Positions 44,401 through 53,811 of a stretch of DNA of 64,000 bases are shown in pieces. The translations under genes and the position numbers were made by a program. The stretch is from positions 159,130 to 223,129 of the forward strand of contig NZ_CANMLT010000007.1 in the NCBI RefSeq assembly GCF_947498805.1, written 5' to 3'. Under the pieces are notes generated by a model. That model ran no database searches. It saw only the letters and a program-made list of their open reading frames with translations, and was not told the DNA's origin. How positions within the stretch are numbered: the stretch's first letter is position 1; the number at the start of each line of letters is the position of its first letter. Source of the DNA: an uncultured Tenacibaculum sp. GTDB taxonomy: Bacteria; Bacteroidota; Bacteroidia; Flavobacteriales; Flavobacteriaceae.

Positions 44401-47400
44401 GTGATATGGGACTTACAAGCATAAACATTTCTAATTTGACAAATTTAGGAAGAGTATGGCTTGGAAATAATAATTTATCTACAATAGATTTGAGCTCTAA
44501 CACTAACCTAAATTATTTAAATGTAGATAGCAATAACTTTATCACGATAGATATAAGTTCAAACTTAATGCTTTCTGATTTTAGGATAAGGAAAAATGGT
44601 TTAACTGCACTTAATACAAGTAATAATACCAATCTAACCAGACTATATTGTGGAGATAATGCATTGACTACATTAGATGTATCCAATAACACGCTTTTAC
44701 AAACCTTAAGTTGTGGAGAAAATCAATTGACAACTGTGGATGTGAGTGGATTGATAAATCTTACTGATTTGTTCATTGAAGACACTCCAACATTAACATC
44801 ATTAGACGTTTCTCAAAATGTGAATTTAGAAGACATAGGAGTAAATGGAAATACATCCTTAACGTCGTTAGATTTATCAGGACTAACAAAATTAATTGAA
44901 GTTTATACCCATGGAAGTCAAGTAGCTGAATTAGATTTTAGTAATAGTCCAAATTTTGAATATGGTGAATGTCAAAATGGAGCACTAACTTCTTTAAATC
45001 TTAAAAATGGTAATAATAGTAGTGATATAGAGCTATATGTGACTGGAAATCCAAACTTATTTTGTATTCTAGTTGATGACCCTGTTGCAAGCTATTTATC
45101 TGGATGGGAAAAAGATACAACCACTAATTTTAGTGATGATTGTAATTGGACCTATGTTCCTGATGATAGATTTGAAGATTACCTTGAAACTCACGATGCG
45201 AATAATAATAACGTAGCTATAGGAGATCCAACAAGTATGGGGAACGGTATCGCCAATGATAATCATGTGAAAACTGCGAATATTGAAAACGTCACTGATT
45301 TATTTATTGGATTTCAGGGAGTTACTGATTTAACCGGTTTAGAAGCTTTTTCTTCTTTAGAAGTTGTTTTTCTTTTTAATAATACATTAACTGATAAAGA
45401 TTTAGATCTTACAGCCAATACAAAATTGAAGAGAATTGAAGCTAGTGGTATGGGATTAACGAGTATTAATGTTACCGATTTAGCTGATTTAGAAAGATTA
45501 GAAATATCGCGTAACAGTCTAACTTCTGTTGATCTTTCTACGAATACTGCTCTTAAAGATTTAATTATTTCAACAAATAATTTATCTGGTTTAGATATTA
45601 GTACGAATGTGCTATTAGAAGATTTACAAATTCACGAAACCACTTTAAGTACTATAGATGTCAGTGCAAATGTAAAGCTGACAAGAATTTTGGCTTCTTT
45701 AAATCAATTTACTGCCTTAAATACTCAGAATAATACGTTATTAGAAACATTGAGTTTAGGTAGAAACCCTTTGAGTTCTTACGATGTAAGTCACTTAGCA
45801 AATCTTCAAGATTTAAATTTAGATGAAACGAATATCACTTCAATTGATATTAGTAAAAACACCAAACTAACAGAATTTAGCGCGAGAAATATTAATGAAT
45901 TAGCATCGTTAAATGTTAGAAACGGGAACAACAGTAGTTTTACTGAGTTTGAGGTAGATGGTTGTCCAAATTTAACCTGTATTGAAGTTGATGATCCAAC
46001 AGCTGGTTTTTTAACTGGTTGGTTAAAAGATGCTACTGCTGTTTTTAGAGACGATTGTAATTGGACGTATGTACCAGATGATAATTTTGAAAATTATTTA
46101 GAAACTCATAATGCTACAGGTGGTACTGTTACTATTGGAGATCCAACAAGTATGGGGAACGGAATAGCAAATGACGATTATGTAACTACTGCTGCTATAA
46201 ATTCGGTATTGGTACTAAGATTATACAATCTTAATATTGCAGATTTTACAGGTTTAGAAAATTTTGCTGATTTAGAAAGATTTATCCATAGAAATAATAC
46301 TACAGCTAATCTTAATTTGGATTTAACATCAAATACAAAACTAGATGAAATTAGGTGTAACGATTTAGATATAGAAAGTATTGATATAACTGGGTTAACT
46401 TTACTGAAAGAGATATATTTATACGAATGTGATTTAAATACAATTGATATATCTACCAATGTTGCTTTAGATGATGTAGTGCTATCTGAAAACAATTTAA
46501 CAAGTTTGGATGTTAGTAATAATGTATTATTAAAAGATCTACAGTTTCATGAGAATAATATTGCAAACATTGATATAAGTAACCTTACTGTATTAGAATC
46601 TTTTAAACCTTCTCATAATGCCATTACCAACTTAAATTTAGAAAATAATTTGGCATTAAAATCTTTAAGTATCGGAAGAAATCCTATTGATGAATTGGAT
46701 ATTAGTATGCTTACTGATTTGGAAACTTTATTTGCTTACGAATTAAATATTAGTTCATTAGATATTTCAAATAATACTAAACTTAATGATATATCGTGTT
46801 ACGGAAATACCAATCTTACGTATTTAAATCTTAAGAATGGGAACAATGATGCGTTCGAAGATATGGATGCTAGAAATAATTCTAATTTAACATGTATTGA
46901 AGTAGATGATCCTAATGCGGCTTACTTATCAGCTTCTAATTGGGAAAAGGATGCGACAACGAATTACGCTGAGTATTGTAGATTTACAACCATACCAGAT
47001 GCAAACTTTGAAGCCTATTTAGAAACACATAATGAATTTGGTGGATCGGTTGCTTTAGGAAGTTCAAATAGTTTAGGTAATGGAATTATTGACGATAATT
47101 TAGTGCCAACAGGAAAAATTGAAAACATTCAATTATTAACTCCAAGAAATGAGGGGATTGAGGATTTTGCAGGAATAGAGGATTTCAAAAGTTTAATTCG
47201 TTTTTGGGCAGATAATAACACATTAACTAATACCGATTTAGATTTACGTAATAATACACTTTTAGAAAGTGTAACTCTTGAGAATACAGGAATTACAAGT
47301 TTAAATATTAATGGTTTGACAGTATTAGAAGGAGTAGAGGCTGCAAATAATAGTTTAACAGCTATAGATGTTTCAACAAATACAGGATTAAAATTCTTAA

Positions 47401-50400
47401 ATGTAGGAGATAATAATTTAACGAGTTTAGATATTAGTAATAATGATTTAACAAGTTTAACAGTTACGAATAATAGATTAGGAACAATAGATGTAAGCAA
47501 TCAAGCTAATTTAACATCTCTATATTGTGAGAATTCCAATATCACTTCATTAAATATTGCAAATAATCCATTATTGGAGAACCTAGAATGTGGCGTAAAT
47601 CCATTAAGAAGTTTAGAGATAACTCATCTTTCTGAACTTCGCTATTTATCGTTTAGTTCTACTAGTATTTCTGAAATTGATTTGAGTAATAACGTAAACT
47701 TAAGCACATTAGAGTGTGATAGTACACCGTTAACATATTTAGATTTAGTAAAGCAGAACACCTTAGATAACTTATCTTGTAAGAATTCACTACTTACAGG
47801 ATTGAATTTAAGAAGTGGTAATAATACAGATTTAGACAATGTGGATGTTACAGGAAATCCAAGTTTAACTTGCGTTGAAGTTGATGATCCAACAGCTGCA
47901 GCCTTATTAGGAACTTGGTTAAAAGATGCAACTGCGAACTATGCAGAGTATTGTAGAATGACTTACGTTCCAGATGATGCTTTTGAAACGTTCTTAGAAA
48001 ATAATGGTTATGGAAATGGAGTTATGGACGATTATGTATATACAGCTTTAGTAGAAGTTTCTGAAGGATTTAACTTACATAATGGACTAGTAGAAGACAT
48101 GACAGGTATCGAAGATTTTAGAGATATGTGGTTTTTAGGATGTCGTAATAATGCTAATTTAACAAGTATTGATTTAAGTAAAAACACAAAGCTAACCAAC
48201 GTTACATTGGCTAATAATAACTTAGCAAGTTTAGATTTAAGTAATAATTTAATTCTGGAAAAAATATATCTAGATGGAAATTCTAACTTAGGTAATGTTG
48301 ATATCTCTATGTTAAGTAGTTTAAATACACTTAGTGTTTCTAATACAGGTATTAATTCTATAGATATTTCTAACAATCCATTAATGAGATTATTAAATCT
48401 TAATGATAATAATTTTACTGAATTAGATATCTCTATGTATCCAAGTATTGTACAATTACGTATAGCTAATAATCAATTAACTTCGTTAAATGTAGCTAAT
48501 GGAAATAATGATAATTTCACTTGGTTTGATGGGCAAGGAAATCCTGGGTTAACCTGTATAAAAGCCGATAAAGTAGTTCAGTTATTTCCAGACATTTGGG
48601 TAAAAGATGCAACAGCAAGTTTCTCATTATACTGTGATCTAACATATATTGCTGATACTAATTTCGAAAATTATTTAGAAACTCATGATGCTGATGGAAA
48701 TGTAGTTGCTTTAGGATATACTACAAGTTTAGGAAACGGAATTGCTAATGATAATCAGGTATATACAGAGAAGATTAAAACTGTTATAAACTTAGATTTA
48801 AATCGTTTAGATATTACTGATTTAACAGGGATTGAGGCCTTTGCGGCTCTTGAATCGTTAAATGTTGATTATAATGATTTAACAAGTTTAGATATTAGTA
48901 GTAATACCAACTTAAAAATCTTAGATGCAGCCGAGAATGATTTAATAGCAATGAATTTTACTAGTAATACTGCTTTAGAAGAAGTAGAATTACGTTCGAA
49001 TAAAATTGCAGACTTAGTTTTAAACAATCCAAACCTAAAGAAACTAAGAGTAAGTAAGAATCATTTAACTACGCTTGATGTAACCTCATGTGTACAATTA
49101 GAAGATCTTTCAGTATCTCAAAATTTATTAGTTGCATTAGATGTTAGAAATGGTAACAACCATTTAATAACTAACTTCTTTGGACGTTTTAATACTGGAT
49201 TGACTTGTATTGAAGTAGATGATGCATCTGCAGGATATTTGTCAACATGGGAAAAAGATGCAACCGCAAACTTCAGTGAAAATTGTAATTCGGTTGTTTG
49301 GTCTGGTGTAAATGGAAGCAATTGGAATGAAGCAGCAAATTGGATTGGAAATGCACTACCTCAAAATACTCAAAATGTTTTAGTACCATACAGAACAAAC
49401 AGCCCAGAGGTAAATTCTGGAACCTTAGAAACAAATGATTTATATACAGATGCTTTTACATCGTTTGATATCAATGAAAACGGGGGAGTGGTAGTGAATG
49501 GTAATTTTACGAATAATGGAACTTTTACAATGAAATCAATAGCATCAACTAGTGCAAGTTTGGTTGTAAAAGGAACTTCAAACGGACAAGTAACATACGA
49601 GCGTGGAGGATTGATTGCCAATCAGTGGAGTATTGTTGCTGCACCAGTATTTGGTCAAAGTGTAAAAGACTTTGTTGAAAATTCAGCAAATAATATTCGC
49701 GTAAATACTACCGTTACACCTAATAGATATGCCGTAGGATATTATGATGATACCAGACCTACTGGAGACAAATGGGTATATTATACGATAGATGATTTAG
49801 CATCAAACAGTATTACTTTCGAAAAAGGACAAAGCTATGCGATTTCAAGAGCAACTAATGGTTCAGTAAGTTTTACAGGAACTATTGAAACAGTAGATGT
49901 AAACAAATCAGTGGTAGTGTCAGAATGGAATGCAGTTGGAAATCCGTATACAGCATTTTTACCAATCAATGAAAACTCAGGAACCAACTTTATCAATGAT
50001 AATTTGGCAAGTTTTGATCCAGCTTACATAGGAGTGTATGTTTGGGATAATGGACAAAGCAAATACATTGCTAAAACTTTGGTAAGTGAGGAGAGTTCAT
50101 TGGCTCCAGGACAAGGATTCTTTGTAAAAACGACAGGTAGTGCTAGTAACATGACTTTCAAACAAACACAGCGAATGGTGCAACCTGCTACAGGAGGAAC
50201 TTTTAGTAAAGGATCAAATATTCCAACCATTGGGTTATCAATAGCTTCTAAAGGAGTTCAAGTAAATACTAGTATTAGTTATAGAAATAATGCTACAAGC
50301 GGATTAGATGCAGGTTATGACATAGGAAATTTTGATGGAGCTGGATTGGATATTTATACTAGGTTATTAGATGGTTCCTCAGAAAAGAACTTTACTTATC

Positions 50401-50891
50401 AATCTTTACCTAGTAATTCAAAAGAGACTTATATCATTCCAATAGGAATCAACGTAAAAGAAGGAGTTTCAGTAACTATTTCAGGAAAAGGGGTTTCATT
50501 ACCATCGGGTACAGAGATGCACTTAGAAGATAGAGAATTAGGGAAGGTTATTAACTTAAATGAAGAAGACTATACATTAACGGTAACTAAATCTATAAAT
50601 GGAGCTGGAAGATTCTACTTACATACAAAAGGACAAGAAGAAACTCCAGAGTTGAACCAAATAGATATCAAGATCTACAATACAAACAATATACTATTTG
50701 TAGAAGGAGTACAAGGAGAGGAATTTGAAGTTACGATGTATAACACTGCAGGAATGTTGGTATACAAAGATAGTTTTGAAGGAATTGGTAAAAATAGCAT
50801 AGCTTTACCATCAGTTGAAGTGGGAGTTTACGTAGTAAACATTAAATCGAATATTGGAACAAAAAGTAAGAAGATAATTCTTAAGAAATAA
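41421..50891 (+). CDS. giant leucine-rich-repeat adhesin with T9SS signal
   Basis: The 3156-residue secreted protein has a signal peptide (1-20, ending VIAQ). Nine large modules of ~225-345 residues follow, each opening with a VPDDNFExYLExH-like segment and MGNGIANDxxV. Each continues with ~8-11 leucine-rich repeats of ~21 residues (LTSLDVSxNxxLExL) and closes with CIEVDDPxAxYLxxWxKDATAxFxxxC, whose two Cys probably form a disulfide. After the ninth module come a VVWSGVNGSNWNEAANW segment, a long beta-rich region and a C-terminal T9SS type A sorting domain (~3080-3156, ending KSKKIILKK). It is likely attached to the surface and binds ligands through the LRRs. The 54-aa gene follows at 5 nt. 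Confidence 0.93.
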   Translation: MKIKLLPFLFLLFSNLVIAQETHVPDDNFEAYLEANGMGNGTPNDNYVTTANISSITSLNISSKMIADITGIEDFTALEILDFSNNGVGDFDLSNNLALKELYCATNGMSSINVVANVNLETLDCSDNSNTSIDVSANVKLKILNISKNGTTTLNLGSITALENLNFSNNNLTSIDLSHLSDLTDLNCSTNYNISTIDFSALTSLVNLICDDMAINSINLRSNTVLETLSIDRLSGFDVDLSNNSVLTSLSANSSDLTNLNVQNGNNVNITSFDVRNNQFTCIQVDDASASYLSSWQKDSTASFAEDCSTTNIPDTNFEYHLENHDAAGNVVPVGSPNSMGNGIVNDGKVLTSRIKNVTSLNISGNSIGELDGLEAFESLEVLDCSENNFNEFDFSQLPELKELYIHDVFFAVLNLSSNLKIEKLIYNKANSTTLNLGNNTVIKELNIGGNNITSFDVSAYTTIEVLNIDDNYQIIPINVRPLVNLKDLSANDTSLRSLDVSQNVLLEKLSIDRASGFYLNLSNNTALTSFSARESDMSGINIQNGNNANITHFDTELNTLTLRCIQVDDPTASYLNTWNTDSEATFRLDCGETNVPDDNFENYLETHDADGNVVSVGDATSMGNGIANDNKVYTSNISGVTSLDISRLTISDARGIEGFIALQTFRCYENQLTNIDLSQNAVLETIELGRNSLASLDLSGNPSLKTLRCGNNQIVSINVSQNLLLETFSCSSNQLSSLDVTNNLALKNLYCYSNPLGSLDVTQNSLLIDLDCVDTQLTVLDVSQNPELLELQVYENNLSSLDVSNNLKLVELFAESNNITSLDVSKNTMLEDLSIAYNQLTYLNIHNGNNTNLNPNDFDIRNNPGLTCVTVDDVTYANTTFTRKDAQTEYKLFCTETNVPDDNFEAYLETHNSVGGVVPLGDITSMGNGIANDDKVGTERIQNITYLNISNLGITDFTGLEEFKALKTLQAYRNTVASLDLTANTNLTEITCSDMGLTSINISNLTNLGRVWLGNNNLSTIDLSSNTNLNYLNVDSNNFITIDISSNLMLSDFRIRKNGLTALNTSNNTNLTRLYCGDNALTTLDVSNNTLLQTLSCGENQLTTVDVSGLINLTDLFIEDTPTLTSLDVSQNVNLEDIGVNGNTSLTSLDLSGLTKLIEVYTHGSQVAELDFSNSPNFEYGECQNGALTSLNLKNGNNSSDIELYVTGNPNLFCILVDDPVASYLSGWEKDTTTNFSDDCNWTYVPDDRFEDYLETHDANNNNVAIGDPTSMGNGIANDNHVKTANIENVTDLFIGFQGVTDLTGLEAFSSLEVVFLFNNTLTDKDLDLTANTKLKRIEASGMGLTSINVTDLADLERLEISRNSLTSVDLSTNTALKDLIISTNNLSGLDISTNVLLEDLQIHETTLSTIDVSANVKLTRILASLNQFTALNTQNNTLLETLSLGRNPLSSYDVSHLANLQDLNLDETNITSIDISKNTKLTEFSARNINELASLNVRNGNNSSFTEFEVDGCPNLTCIEVDDPTAGFLTGWLKDATAVFRDDCNWTYVPDDNFENYLETHNATGGTVTIGDPTSMGNGIANDDYVTTAAINSVLVLRLYNLNIADFTGLENFADLERFIHRNNTTANLNLDLTSNTKLDEIRCNDLDIESIDITGLTLLKEIYLYECDLNTIDISTNVALDDVVLSENNLTSLDVSNNVLLKDLQFHENNIANIDISNLTVLESFKPSHNAITNLNLENNLALKSLSIGRNPIDELDISMLTDLETLFAYELNISSLDISNNTKLNDISCYGNTNLTYLNLKNGNNDAFEDMDARNNSNLTCIEVDDPNAAYLSASNWEKDATTNYAEYCRFTTIPDANFEAYLETHNEFGGSVALGSSNSLGNGIIDDNLVPTGKIENIQLLTPRNEGIEDFAGIEDFKSLIRFWADNNTLTNTDLDLRNNTLLESVTLENTGITSLNINGLTVLEGVEAANNSLTAIDVSTNTGLKFLNVGDNNLTSLDISNNDLTSLTVTNNRLGTIDVSNQANLTSLYCENSNITSLNIANNPLLENLECGVNPLRSLEITHLSELRYLSFSSTSISEIDLSNNVNLSTLECDSTPLTYLDLVKQNTLDNLSCKNSLLTGLNLRSGNNTDLDNVDVTGNPSLTCVEVDDPTAAALLGTWLKDATANYAEYCRMTYVPDDAFETFLENNGYGNGVMDDYVYTALVEVSEGFNLHNGLVEDMTGIEDFRDMWFLGCRNNANLTSIDLSKNTKLTNVTLANNNLASLDLSNNLILEKIYLDGNSNLGNVDISMLSSLNTLSVSNTGINSIDISNNPLMRLLNLNDNNFTELDISMYPSIVQLRIANNQLTSLNVANGNNDNFTWFDGQGNPGLTCIKADKVVQLFPDIWVKDATASFSLYCDLTYIADTNFENYLETHDADGNVVALGYTTSLGNGIANDNQVYTEKIKTVINLDLNRLDITDLTGIEAFAALESLNVDYNDLTSLDISSNTNLKILDAAENDLIAMNFTSNTALEEVELRSNKIADLVLNNPNLKKLRVSKNHLTTLDVTSCVQLEDLSVSQNLLVALDVRNGNNHLITNFFGRFNTGLTCIEVDDASAGYLSTWEKDATANFSENCNSVVWSGVNGSNWNEAANWIGNALPQNTQNVLVPYRTNSPEVNSGTLETNDLYTDAFTSFDINENGGVVVNGNFTNNGTFTMKSIASTSASLVVKGTSNGQVTYERGGLIANQWSIVAAPVFGQSVKDFVENSANNIRVNTTVTPNRYAVGYYDDTRPTGDKWVYYTIDDLASNSITFEKGQSYAISRATNGSVSFTGTIETVDVNKSVVVSEWNAVGNPYTAFLPINENSGTNFINDNLASFDPAYIGVYVWDNGQSKYIAKTLVSEESSLAPGQGFFVKTTGSASNMTFKQTQRMVQPATGGTFSKGSNIPTIGLSIASKGVQVNTSISYRNNATSGLDAGYDIGNFDGAGLDIYTRLLDGSSEKNFTYQSLPSNSKETYIIPIGINVKEGVSVTISGKGVSLPSGTEMHLEDRELGKVINLNEEDYTLTVTKSINGAGRFYLHTKGQEETPELNQIDIKIYNTNNILFVEGVQGEEFEVTMYNTAGMLVYKDSFEGIGKNSIALPSVEVGVYVVNIKSNIGTKSKKIILKK
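41490..49290 (+). repeat. nine LRR super-modules
   Basis: Module openings (first codon of the VPDDNFE-type motif) are at 41490, 42357, 43206, 44118, 45156, 46071, 46992, 47967 and 48648. Spacings are 867, 849, 912, 1038, 915, 921, 975 and 681 nt. Variation in length reflects gain or loss of ~63-nt LRR units; all spacings keep the frame. Confidence 0.9.
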
Positions 50892-50896
50892 TAGTA

Positions 50897-51061
50897 ATGG
50901 AACACCAAGATAGAGAAGATAAACTTACCAGAAAAGAAGCTTTAAAGAAGTTAGGTAAGTATGGAAAATATACGGCATTAACAGCCTTAGGAACTTACAT
51001 GATCTTGTCCCCCCATAAGGCACAAGCTCAAAGTCCTGAAACACCAGGGAATAATTTTTAA
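50897..51061 (+). CDS. small protein downstream of LRR adhesin (54 aa)
   Basis: ATG 50897 to TAA 51059-51061, starting 5 nt after the adhesin stop. The product begins with a charged helix (KLTRKEALKKLGKYGKY), continues with a mildly hydrophobic stretch (TALTALGTYMILS) and an AQAQ-like possible cleavage site, and ends SPETPGNNF. I recall similar RKEALKK...AAxxMxILSPxKAxA peptides in Bacteroidetes next to secreted proteins, but cannot verify this here. The gene fits exactly between the adhesin and a strong terminator, which supports it being real. Secretion or membrane insertion is possible; function is unknown. Confidence 0.7.
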   Translation: MEHQDREDKLTRKEALKKLGKYGKYTALTALGTYMILSPHKAQAQSPETPGNNF

Positions 51062-51083
51062 ACAAACACTAAGAGCTTATGCG

Positions 51084-51109
51084 GCGCAAGTCATTCGACT
51101 TGCGCTTTT
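51084..51109 (+). terminator. intrinsic terminator
   Basis: A perfect 9-bp GC-rich stem GCGCAAGTC (51084-51092) with GACTTGCGC (51097-51105), a 4-nt loop and TTTTCTTTT after it. It ends the LRR adhesin transcript. On the minus strand no T-run follows, so it is a poor terminator for the convergent receptor gene. Confidence 0.9.
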
Positions 51110-51126
51110 CTTTTATAAAGTAGTTG

Positions 51127-53796
51127 TTAAAAATGAATTCTAAATACTGCGTTTGGTGTAAACCCTAACGAAAAACGTTGTATTACTTGCTCTAAAATAA
51201 CCTCCAATTCTTCTGGAGTTGATCCTGTGGTTCCTTCTACGGCAATTCCTCCATCATCTAAGGGCTTACGTTCTGCTTTATAGATTAAATTTAAAGGCTT
51301 TACGCGATTATAAATATTTAAGAAAGAAACACCCAGTTGAGCTTTTAACTTTTTCTTCCCAGTATTAATAGTAAAATCATGTAAAATAGAAGCATCTAAG
51401 CGATGAAAATCAGGTAAACTATCGCTATTAACAGAACCAAAATTTACGACTCCAGCAGGCTCATTATCAGCATCTATTTTTATGACATAACTATTTACAG
51501 GAGTTATTGGTTTTCCAGATCTATATTGCCATCCCAAAGAGAATTGCCAATTTTTAAGTTGTAAAGTATTTGAAATTCTAAAATGATGGGTAATATCGTT
51601 GTTTCCAGGAAAGTTCTCTGGAGTATCTTTTAAGTTAGGGAAGTTGAATGTAATATCATTAAATGTATAACCTGCCCATATTTTATAATTATTCCATTTA
51701 TACTTTAAAAGTATATCAACTCCATTAATCGTACTTTGTCCTTTTTCTAGGTTTTCAAGAGGATTACTAAATCCACTAGTAAAAGTAGTTAAGCCATCAA
51801 GTTCTTTATAATAAGCATCAACATCAATACTTAAATTTTTATGATGATATAATAATCCTCCAGAAATTTGATTACTGCTCAATAAAGGAAACTGTTCACC
51901 ATCCGACAATCGCCATAATTCATTTTCTAAACGTAACTCTGTATGATTAAATTCTACCAATTGAGAAATGGGTTGATTTCTTTTTTCAATGGCCGTTTTT
52001 ATACGCAATTGATTATTTAATGGATATTCAAAATTTATACGAGGTTCGAATAAGAACTTATTTAAAGAATTGTAATGTACCAATCGAAGTCCTCCATTAA
52101 TAAAACCTTTGTTTTGAAAACTAAAAGTATATTCGCCAAACAAAGCATTTTTTAAATTGGTGTCATCTTGTAGAGAGCGTTCTAATTCATTATCTACTGG
52201 ATTTTCTTTACTAATAAGTACATTTAAATCGGTGTACGAAAGTTGATATCCTAAGGTTAACTTTTGAAACTCTTTGATTTGTGTGGTAGAGGTAAAGTTA
52301 ATCCCCAAATCTACAATATCATTTTTTCTAATACTTATTTCGGCTAACTCTTTAATACCATCACCTGTTTCATCTTTTATTTCATTGTTTTGGTAAAAAG
52401 AATTGTATTCAGAATAATAGGCAGTAAGTTCTTCTTGTTGTTTTTCACTAGAAATATGCGTCCAATTGAAACTCAAACCTTTATTTTGTGTTTTTAAAGA
52501 ATCAATTACTATTTCATCACCTCCTGTAAAGTCAAAGTCTAAACGATTTCTTGTGTATAAACCACTCACTGCAATGGTATTTTTTTCATTGGGTTTGTAT
52601 ACTAATTTCGAATTGAAATCAGCAAAAGAAAAATCATTAGTACTAGTTTCTGGACTATAATCATCATCAGTTTCAAGAACTAAGGTATTACCGTTAATAT
52701 CTTTTACAACTCCGAAATTGGTAAATATTTTGTCTTCATAGCTATTATAAGTAGGCGTTTTTACAATGTTGTTATAAGACCTTCTAGCAAAAGCATACAC
52801 CGCAAGTTTGTCTGATAATGGCGCTTTTATATATCCATTAACAGAAAGTCCGTCTATTTCAAACCCTCCTTCTGTTTTTTGAGGAATATTGGTTCCACTT
52901 GAAATATCAATAATTCCAGAAATTCTATCTCCATAACTAGCACTGGTACCCGATCTAAAAATGGTTGCTTTTTCAGTAGCAAAAGGATTGAATAAAGAAA
53001 ACATTCCATAGAAGTAACCCGTATTATATAATTTAATATCATCATATAAAACCAAGTTCTGATCAGGTGAACCACCTCTGATTTGAATACCTGTAGCAGA
53101 TTCATCTAAAGTTGAAATACCGGGTATTAATTGAATACTTTGTGAAATATCAGGACTTACCAAACCAGGTAAAATCCCTAATTTCTTTGAGGCTACAGAA
53201 ATAGAACCGTCCTTGTTTCTATCGATTCCAGAAGTAATATATCCTAAAACAACTACTTCATCAAGCTCAGAAGATATGGTGTTTAACGGAATGTTTACGC
53301 AACCTTCATTAGTGCTTAAAGTAATTTCTTTGTTTTGATAACCCAATAAACTAATGGTTATTTTTTCGGAGTTGTTGGGTGGGTTTTTAAAACTAAAAAA
53401 ACCACTCTCATTAGTAGTTGTATATAATTGGGCATTGATAAATACGTTGGCATAAGGTAATGCCTCATTGGTACTATTATCTATTACAGATCCGCAAATT
53501 CTCCTAGGTTTACTAATAATAATTTGGTTTTTAGAAAGTATTTCAAAAAGTAATCCTGTTTGTTGAGTTAATTCAGGAATGATAGCATCAATGGTAGTTT
53601 CTTGTTTTATGAGATTGATTCTCTTTTCCTTTACAGCTTCTTTTGCGTAAGAAAAAATAACATTGGTTTTAGATTCAAGATCACTTATAACTTGTTGTAG
53701 AGGAATATTATCATAATAAACATTAAACTTTTCTTGAGAAAAAGAGAGATGAACAATACTCAAAAGGAATATCGCTGTACTTAGTAGTTTGTTCAT
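51127..53796 (-). CDS. TonB-dependent receptor with STN and CarboxypepD-like domains
   Basis: The 889-residue outer-membrane transporter has a signal peptide (1-20, ending LSFSQ) and an STN signalling domain (~25-92, YYDNIPLQQVISDLE...TIDAIIPELTQQTG in pieces). A carboxypeptidase-regulatory-like beta-sandwich follows (~98-175, GSVIDNSTNEALPYANVFI), then the TonB plug (~195-310, GIQIRGGSPDQNLVLYDDI) and a beta-barrel ending in the terminal aromatic RIHF. The STN domain and the FecR and ECF sigma genes just upstream (15 and 53 nt spacing) indicate FecA/FecR/FecI-type trans-envelope signalling. No SusD-like lipoprotein is adjacent, so a polysaccharide-utilisation role is less supported than siderophore, metal or peptide uptake (substrate unknown). 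Confidence 0.92.
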   Translation of the reverse strand: MNKLLSTAIFLLSIVHLSFSQEKFNVYYDNIPLQQVISDLESKTNVIFSYAKEAVKEKRINLIKQETTIDAIIPELTQQTGLLFEILSKNQIIISKPRRICGSVIDNSTNEALPYANVFINAQLYTTTNESGFFSFKNPPNNSEKITISLLGYQNKEITLSTNEGCVNIPLNTISSELDEVVVLGYITSGIDRNKDGSISVASKKLGILPGLVSPDISQSIQLIPGISTLDESATGIQIRGGSPDQNLVLYDDIKLYNTGYFYGMFSLFNPFATEKATIFRSGTSASYGDRISGIIDISSGTNIPQKTEGGFEIDGLSVNGYIKAPLSDKLAVYAFARRSYNNIVKTPTYNSYEDKIFTNFGVVKDINGNTLVLETDDDYSPETSTNDFSFADFNSKLVYKPNEKNTIAVSGLYTRNRLDFDFTGGDEIVIDSLKTQNKGLSFNWTHISSEKQQEELTAYYSEYNSFYQNNEIKDETGDGIKELAEISIRKNDIVDLGINFTSTTQIKEFQKLTLGYQLSYTDLNVLISKENPVDNELERSLQDDTNLKNALFGEYTFSFQNKGFINGGLRLVHYNSLNKFLFEPRINFEYPLNNQLRIKTAIEKRNQPISQLVEFNHTELRLENELWRLSDGEQFPLLSSNQISGGLLYHHKNLSIDVDAYYKELDGLTTFTSGFSNPLENLEKGQSTINGVDILLKYKWNNYKIWAGYTFNDITFNFPNLKDTPENFPGNNDITHHFRISNTLQLKNWQFSLGWQYRSGKPITPVNSYVIKIDADNEPAGVVNFGSVNSDSLPDFHRLDASILHDFTINTGKKKLKAQLGVSFLNIYNRVKPLNLIYKAERKPLDDGGIAVEGTTGSTPEELEVILEQVIQRFSLGFTPNAVFRIHF

Positions 53797-53811
53797 GATT
53801 GGGGTAAAATT

